Under the pieces are notes generated by a model. It searched no databases, was not told the origin of the DNA, and was given only the letters and a program-made list of their open reading frames with translations. Positions 40,693 to 44,296 of a DNA stretch of 44,296 nucleotides are shown piece after piece (within the stretch, counting starts at the first letter, position 1; every line of letters starts with the position of its first letter). Location of the stretch: positions 1 to 44,296 of the forward strand of contig DASWIP010000016.1 of the NCBI GenBank assembly GCA_036397635.1, in the 5' to 3' direction. This DNA is from DASWIP01 sp036397635. GTDB lineage: Bacteria; Actinomycetota; AC-67. A program made the translations under genes and the position numbers.

Positions 40693-41643
40693 TTAGAGCT
40701 TGATGATAGAGACGCTAGCCTCGTTCGAGACGTTGCCCGCTTGATCCAAGGCGCGGACCTTGATGCCCCAGACGCCGGGAGACAGGTCGCTGATCGTCGC
40801 GGAGAAGGCGACGTCCTGGGTCACGACCGGGTTGCCGAGGTCGTCGAACGAGCTGCAGCCGTTGATGCTGGTCGTGCAGGCCTGGAGGGTCGCACCCCTG
40901 CGGAGGCTACGCACCTCGCTGTTCTGCGGCAGCCAGTTCAGGTGGTCGGTGCTTATCGCTGCCGGGTCTGGCGGGAAGGGCCTGTAGGACAGTACGTCGG
41001 TGAGCTCGTAGAAGTACAGGAGCACCCGGTTGACGCCGGACTTGTAGGCCCCGTTGTTCTTGCCCTTGGCGTCCGAGACCACACCCGTGATCTCGAGGTC
41101 ACCGGTGACCGGGTCGAGATCCCCAGGGGTGAGGACGTTGGGCGTGTTGGGGATCGCCGGGTCCACGCGGAACGCGATCGGGGGGACGCTGGTTTCGAGG
41201 CCGCTGGTCTCCGACTCGGCCGTGAAGGTGACGATGTAGTCCCCCTCTCGCATGGTGCGAAGCGCGAAGCCGTTGTCCTCGTCCACCAGACCCGTCAGGT
41301 CCGGCGTCCAGACGATGACGTCGAGCTTGCTCGAGAACTCGGCGGCGGCCAAGGTGATGTCGCCTGCCACCGCCGTTCCGTCGGATTCCGTCACGGTCGC
41401 GGTGGTGCCGGGAGTGATGGTTACCACGCCGCCAGTCTCCTCCCCGAGACGCTGGTCGAAGCGCGCCATCACGACCCTGCCGTCGCTCCAGCCGTTGGTG
41501 GCGCCGATGCTGGTAGAAACGAGCACGGGTGCGACCGGCGTGGCGCTGCGCGCCGGCATCGCGGCGATCGCCGCAACAGCCAGAAGGCCCGCGGCGAGGA
41601 TGGCACGCGACCTGGAGCCGCGGGCCCTGCGAGTGATTGCCAT
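40693..41643 (-). CDS. secreted Ig-like protein D (divergent family member)
   Basis: 316 residues from ATG 41643, with a strong AGGAGGGAG. The signal peptide (about 1-33) has a basic start and cleavage near ARSA. An N-terminal Big_5/CopC-like domain (about 34-145, GRVVMARFDQRLGE...YIVTFTAESETS) is followed by one Ig-like C-terminal domain with a longer insert. It ends GVWGIKVRALDQAGNVSNEASVSIIKL, split here as the same final strand as its four paralogues. The Cys pair is spaced C-x6-C instead of C-x2/3-C. It stands apart from the other four but is on the same strand and has the same type of leader. Confidence 0.8.
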   Translation of the reverse strand: MAITRRARGSRSRAILAAGLLAVAAIAAMPARSATPVAPVLVSTSIGATNGWSDGRVVMARFDQRLGEETGGVVTITPGTTATVTESDGTAVAGDITLAAAEFSSKLDVIVWTPDLTGLVDEDNGFALRTMREGDYIVTFTAESETSGLETSVPPIAFRVDPAIPNTPNVLTPGDLDPVTGDLEITGVVSDAKGKNNGAYKSGVNRVLLYFYELTDVLSYRPFPPDPAAISTDHLNWLPQNSEVRSLRRGATLQACTTSINGCSSFDDLGNPVVTQDVAFSATISDLSPGVWGIKVRALDQAGNVSNEASVSIIKL

Positions 41644-41700
41644 GGAAACTCCCTCCTGTTTGCCCGGTCGGTGGCTGCTTGCCACGGAAGACCTTCGACG

Positions 41701-41809
41701 CGCAGATTTCGGCATCTGAGAGGGATGCCCTGCGTTCGACTAGTTCGCTAGGTTCCCGTTTGCCGGAACATCCGCGGGAATCTTTTCGGGATGGTTTCCG
41801 CAAGCCTGC
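41701..41809 (-). promoter_or_regulatory. leader of Ig-like gene D with three tandem units
   Basis: Units on the minus strand at 41809-41777 (GCAGG...GGAAACCATC...CGAAAAGATTCC), 41776-41740 (GCGGATGTTCCGGCAAAC...GCGAACTAG) and 41734-41701 (CGCAGGGCATCC...CCGAAATC) follow one another. The first two bases-level matches to gene B units are the best cross-gene support. They end 57 bases before the ATG. Confidence 0.45.
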
Positions 41810-41961
41810 ACCAATGCGGCGAAAGGGAACCGAACGCGAGTGCGCCATCGTCGTTCGCCTCCGCCCAGAAGTCATCCGAAACCATGGGTTTTCCAGGCAT
41901 TTCGGGCTCGGCGGGGCCGTGCCGGGCGCGCGCGCTGCTCGTTCATCATGGTGACGTGACC

Positions 41962-43485
41962 ATGACGCTGTCCGCGCGCGCGCGCGGCCCCCTGCGCTCC
42001 GTTCGCAGCCTCGATGCGACGGCTCGAGTTGCGTTGCTCGCCGCGATGGTGTTCACCGTTCTCGCGTTCGCGTCCAACGGCTTCTTGTGGCAGGACGAGT
42101 ATGCGCACCTGCTGTTCTCGAAAGGTGTTTGGTCGCATCCCGAGGTCGCCGCCGATCTGTGGGGACGGCCGCTCGCGACGCTGGTGTACGCCGTGCCGGC
42201 ACTGGCCGGCCTGTGGGCCGCGCGGCTGGTCACGATCGCCCTCGCGGTGCTCGCGGTGCTGTGGACCGGACGTGCAGCGCACCGCCGCGGCCTGAGCGGT
42301 CCGGTCACCGCCGCCGCGATGCTCGCGCAACCGATCTTCTCCTCGTTCGCGTTCGGCGCGCTGCCGGGGACGCTGTTCGCGGCGCTGCTCGCGCGGTTGC
42401 TGCTCGAGGACGCGCGCGGCCGCCATCGCAGTGCGGCGATCGTCGCGGCGCTCCTGCCGCTTGCCCGCGTGGAAGGCGTGCTCATCGTCGTCGTGTACGC
42501 GCTGACGTTGTGGCGGCGGGGTGAACGGCGGCTCGCGGCGGTGCCCTTCGCAGGGCTCGCCGCCTGGAACCTCGCCGGCTGGGCGGTCACCGGCGAGCTG
42601 CTGTTCCTGCTGACGGCCAATCCGTACCCGGCCGTCGGGTCGATCTATCCGACCGCGGGGTTCGCCTACCTCGGGCGCATCATGCCGGTGGCGGCCGGGG
42701 TCGGCGTGTTCGTTCTCGCGCAGGCCGGCCTGGTCGCGCGCGCGCGACGGCCGGAGCTGCACCACGCGTTCGGGGCCATCACGGCGGTGTTCCTGATCCT
42801 GGTCTGGGGGGTACCGCTGTTCGCGTCCACCCCGACGCCGGTCTACCTCATCGGGTTCGCACCGCTGCTCGCCCTGTACGCGGCGGAAGGATGGGCCTGG
42901 CTGCGGGAGCACCGCGCGCGCCTGAAGCCGTTCGCGATGCTGCTGCTCGCCGAAGCGTTCGTGCTGGTGCCGCATCGCACGCTTGGTGCCGGGGTCCGTC
43001 ACCTCGCGGCGCCGGTTGCGGGAACCGAGCGCATCGTGCTCGCCGCCGGCTTCGCATTGATCGCCGGCGCGATGCTCGTTGCGGCGCGGCGCCCGCGCGC
43101 GCTCGCCGCAGGGTTGATCGTCGCTGCGGCGCTGCATGTGGGCGTGGTGGTCGCCCCGGTGCGGGCGACCACGCACGAGCGTCTCGCCGCCGAGGCGGCC
43201 GCGTGGTACCAAGCGGAGGCCTCCGGCCGGCTGATGGTCGCCGTCGCACCCGACGTCGCGTGGTTCGCCGGCCTCGACCCGTTCACGGATTGGGAGCCGG
43301 GCTCGCTCCCGGCCGACCCGTCGGGACTTCACCGGCTCCCTGCCGGCACGCTGCTCGCGTGGGATTCTGAGTTCAGCCCGCGTGAGGGGCGCACCAGTCT
43401 GAGCGCCCTGCGCGATGGCGGCTGGGTCGAGATCATCGCGTTCACCGGCGACGGCACCGAGATCCGCATCCTCGAGCGTCGCTGA
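41962..43485 (+). CDS. polytopic membrane protein, probable GT-C glycosyltransferase
   Basis: 507 residues from ATG 41962 with about eleven hydrophobic segments, the first at about 20-38. The first outer loop holds QDEYAHLLFSKG, an acidic pair placed like the catalytic Asp of GT-C (PMT/ArnT-like) enzymes, and WGRPLATLVY follows. A soluble C-terminal domain (about 405-507) ends the protein. Such enzymes move sugars from polyprenyl carriers to proteins or lipids outside the membrane; substrates are unknown. An upstream in-frame extension to 41791 overlaps the leader of the opposite gene and is unlikely to be translated. Confidence 0.65.
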   Translation: MTLSARARGPLRSVRSLDATARVALLAAMVFTVLAFASNGFLWQDEYAHLLFSKGVWSHPEVAADLWGRPLATLVYAVPALAGLWAARLVTIALAVLAVLWTGRAAHRRGLSGPVTAAAMLAQPIFSSFAFGALPGTLFAALLARLLLEDARGRHRSAAIVAALLPLARVEGVLIVVVYALTLWRRGERRLAAVPFAGLAAWNLAGWAVTGELLFLLTANPYPAVGSIYPTAGFAYLGRIMPVAAGVGVFVLAQAGLVARARRPELHHAFGAITAVFLILVWGVPLFASTPTPVYLIGFAPLLALYAAEGWAWLREHRARLKPFAMLLLAEAFVLVPHRTLGAGVRHLAAPVAGTERIVLAAGFALIAGAMLVAARRPRALAAGLIVAAALHVGVVVAPVRATTHERLAAEAAAWYQAEASGRLMVAVAPDVAWFAGLDPFTDWEPGSLPADPSGLHRLPAGTLLAWDSEFSPREGRTSLSALRDGGWVEIIAFTGDGTEIRILERR

Positions 43486-43543
43486 CCTTCACGGCCCAAC
43501 GTGCGCGGTGGTGCCCCCGCGCGCGGCCTGTATCCTGGCGCGC

Positions 43544-44194
43544 ATGTTCCGCGCGCTGCTCGTCGACTACGGCGGGGTCGTGACCACCTCGGTGCTCGCG
43601 TCCTTCGGCGCGTTCTGCGAGGACGAAGGCATCGACGTGGAAGTGTTCAAGCAGGTGATGCTCGGTGCCGCGCGGACGCCCGACTCACCGTTCGCGCGCG
43701 TCGAGCGAGGTGAGATCGAGCAGGACGAGTTCGACCGCCGCGTCGCCCGGATGCTCACCGACGCCTGCGGCCGCGAGATCGAGGCGGCCGACCTCAAACA
43801 GCGACTGTTCGCGCGCGTGGTTCCCGACGAGGCCATGGCGACCGCCATCCGCGCCGTGCGCGACACGGGTGTGACGACGGTGCTGGTATCGAACTCATGG
43901 GGCGGACGTGATTACCCGCAGCCGCTGCTCGAGCAGCTCTTCGACCACATCCTGATCTCGGGGGCGATCGGGATGCGTAAACCGGACGCTGAGATCTACC
44001 TGCATGCAGCAGCCGTCGCGCGCGCCGAGGCCTCGGCGTGCGTGTTCATCGACGATTTCGCCGTCAACGTCGAGGGTGCCGAAGCCGTCGGGATGACGGG
44101 GATCCTGCATCGTGAGGCCGGCGAAACCGTCCCCCGTTTGGGGGCGCTCTTCGGCCTGGATCTGACTGCTGACGCGCAGCGGGGGCGGGGGTAG
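43544..44194 (+). CDS. HAD-superfamily phosphatase
   Basis: 216-residue HAD hydrolase. Motif I is LLVDYGGVVT, with nucleophile D8 and a GG turn as in the epoxide hydrolase N-terminal phosphatase group. A helical cap follows (about 20-105). Motif II is VSNSWGG, motif III Lys is in GMRKPDAEIY, and motif IV is FIDDFAVNVEGA. All catalytic residues are present. ATG 43544 fits the first strand. The natural substrate is unknown. It may be co-transcribed with the membrane protein 58 bases upstream. Confidence 0.88.
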   Translation: MFRALLVDYGGVVTTSVLASFGAFCEDEGIDVEVFKQVMLGAARTPDSPFARVERGEIEQDEFDRRVARMLTDACGREIEAADLKQRLFARVVPDEAMATAIRAVRDTGVTTVLVSNSWGGRDYPQPLLEQLFDHILISGAIGMRKPDAEIYLHAAAVARAEASACVFIDDFAVNVEGAEAVGMTGILHREAGETVPRLGALFGLDLTADAQRGRG

Positions 44195-44252
44195 ACTTGG
44201 CGGCATCGTCGGGCTACCACCCGGCGTTCGTGTCTTCCGAGGGGTGTTCTTC

Positions 44253-44296
44253 GTGAGCGACGCTTCCGAGAACGAGAAGGTGCTGAGCCGGACCGC
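44253..44296 (+). CDS. start of a gene cut by the window end
   Basis: GTG 44253, preceded by GAGGGGT, opens a frame MSDASENEKVLSRT that runs to the window edge. Too short to identify. Confidence 0.4.
   Translation, partial: MSDASENEKVLSRT

Noticed and set aside
32923..41809. Leader units as known c-di-GMP (GEMM) or c-di-AMP (ydaO) riboswitches
   Set aside because: Single units are about 35 nt, far shorter than either aptamer, and I could not find the conserved GEMM or ydaO core sequences. The possibility of a different RNA class is kept as a finding.

Overview
The window looks like chromosome of a high-GC Actinomycetota, probably a lineage remote from the usual model genera. A WhiB-family iron-sulfur regulator marks the phylum. 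The order metallophosphoesterase, class A PBP with PASTA, paired ArsA-type ATPases, WhiB, small DUF4177-like protein, RidA, Nudix, MBL-fold hydrolase resembles, from memory, the mycobacterial Rv3672-Rv3683 neighbourhood (ponA2/whiB4 region). Short GCGCGC tracts saturate the core genes but are visibly rarer in the first 8 kb.

1-8260 is accessory DNA. A 47-bp copy of the 3' end of a tRNA-Pro(CGG) gene lies at 949-995, and the identical sequence ends the intact tRNA gene at 8187-8260, so 949-8232 looks like an island integrated at a tRNA 3' end. It carries a three-gene, translationally coupled c-di-GMP signalling operon (PAS-PAS-GAF histidine kinase, single-domain response regulator, GGDEF-EAL protein), a RES/Xre-type toxin-antitoxin pair behind a palindromic operator, an unknown coiled-coil protein, and remnants of a RarD transporter and possibly a PIN-domain gene. 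No integrase is visible.

8.3-30.5 kb is core chromosome: an S51-like peptidase, a zinc-knuckle protein, cell-wall synthesis (PBP), two ArsA-like ATPases, an NfeD-like membrane protein whose protease site looks lost, WhiB, RidA, the selenocysteine pair selA/selB next to an acyl-CoA dehydrogenase, an ECF sigma factor with a membrane-anchored propeller-like partner, a Nudix-MBL-cyclase/AAA/TPR operon, and two universal stress proteins.

30.5-44.3 kb is dominated by a cluster of five secreted bacterial Ig-like proteins (31772-32827, 33131-34798, 34924-37536, 37541-39052, 40693-41643, all minus strand). All end in a related domain of about 95 residues with a Cys pair and a terminal AxDxAGNxS-type motif. 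Their leaders carry tandem copies of a degenerate unit of about 35 nt that also occurs upstream of whiB and of a secreted propeller gene. This protein family plus leader element is the best candidate for an undescribed system. A GroES-like protein, a secreted SMP-30-like propeller, a GT-C-like membrane protein and a HAD phosphatase fill the rest. A 150-bp element with inverted ends sits at 30526-30675.
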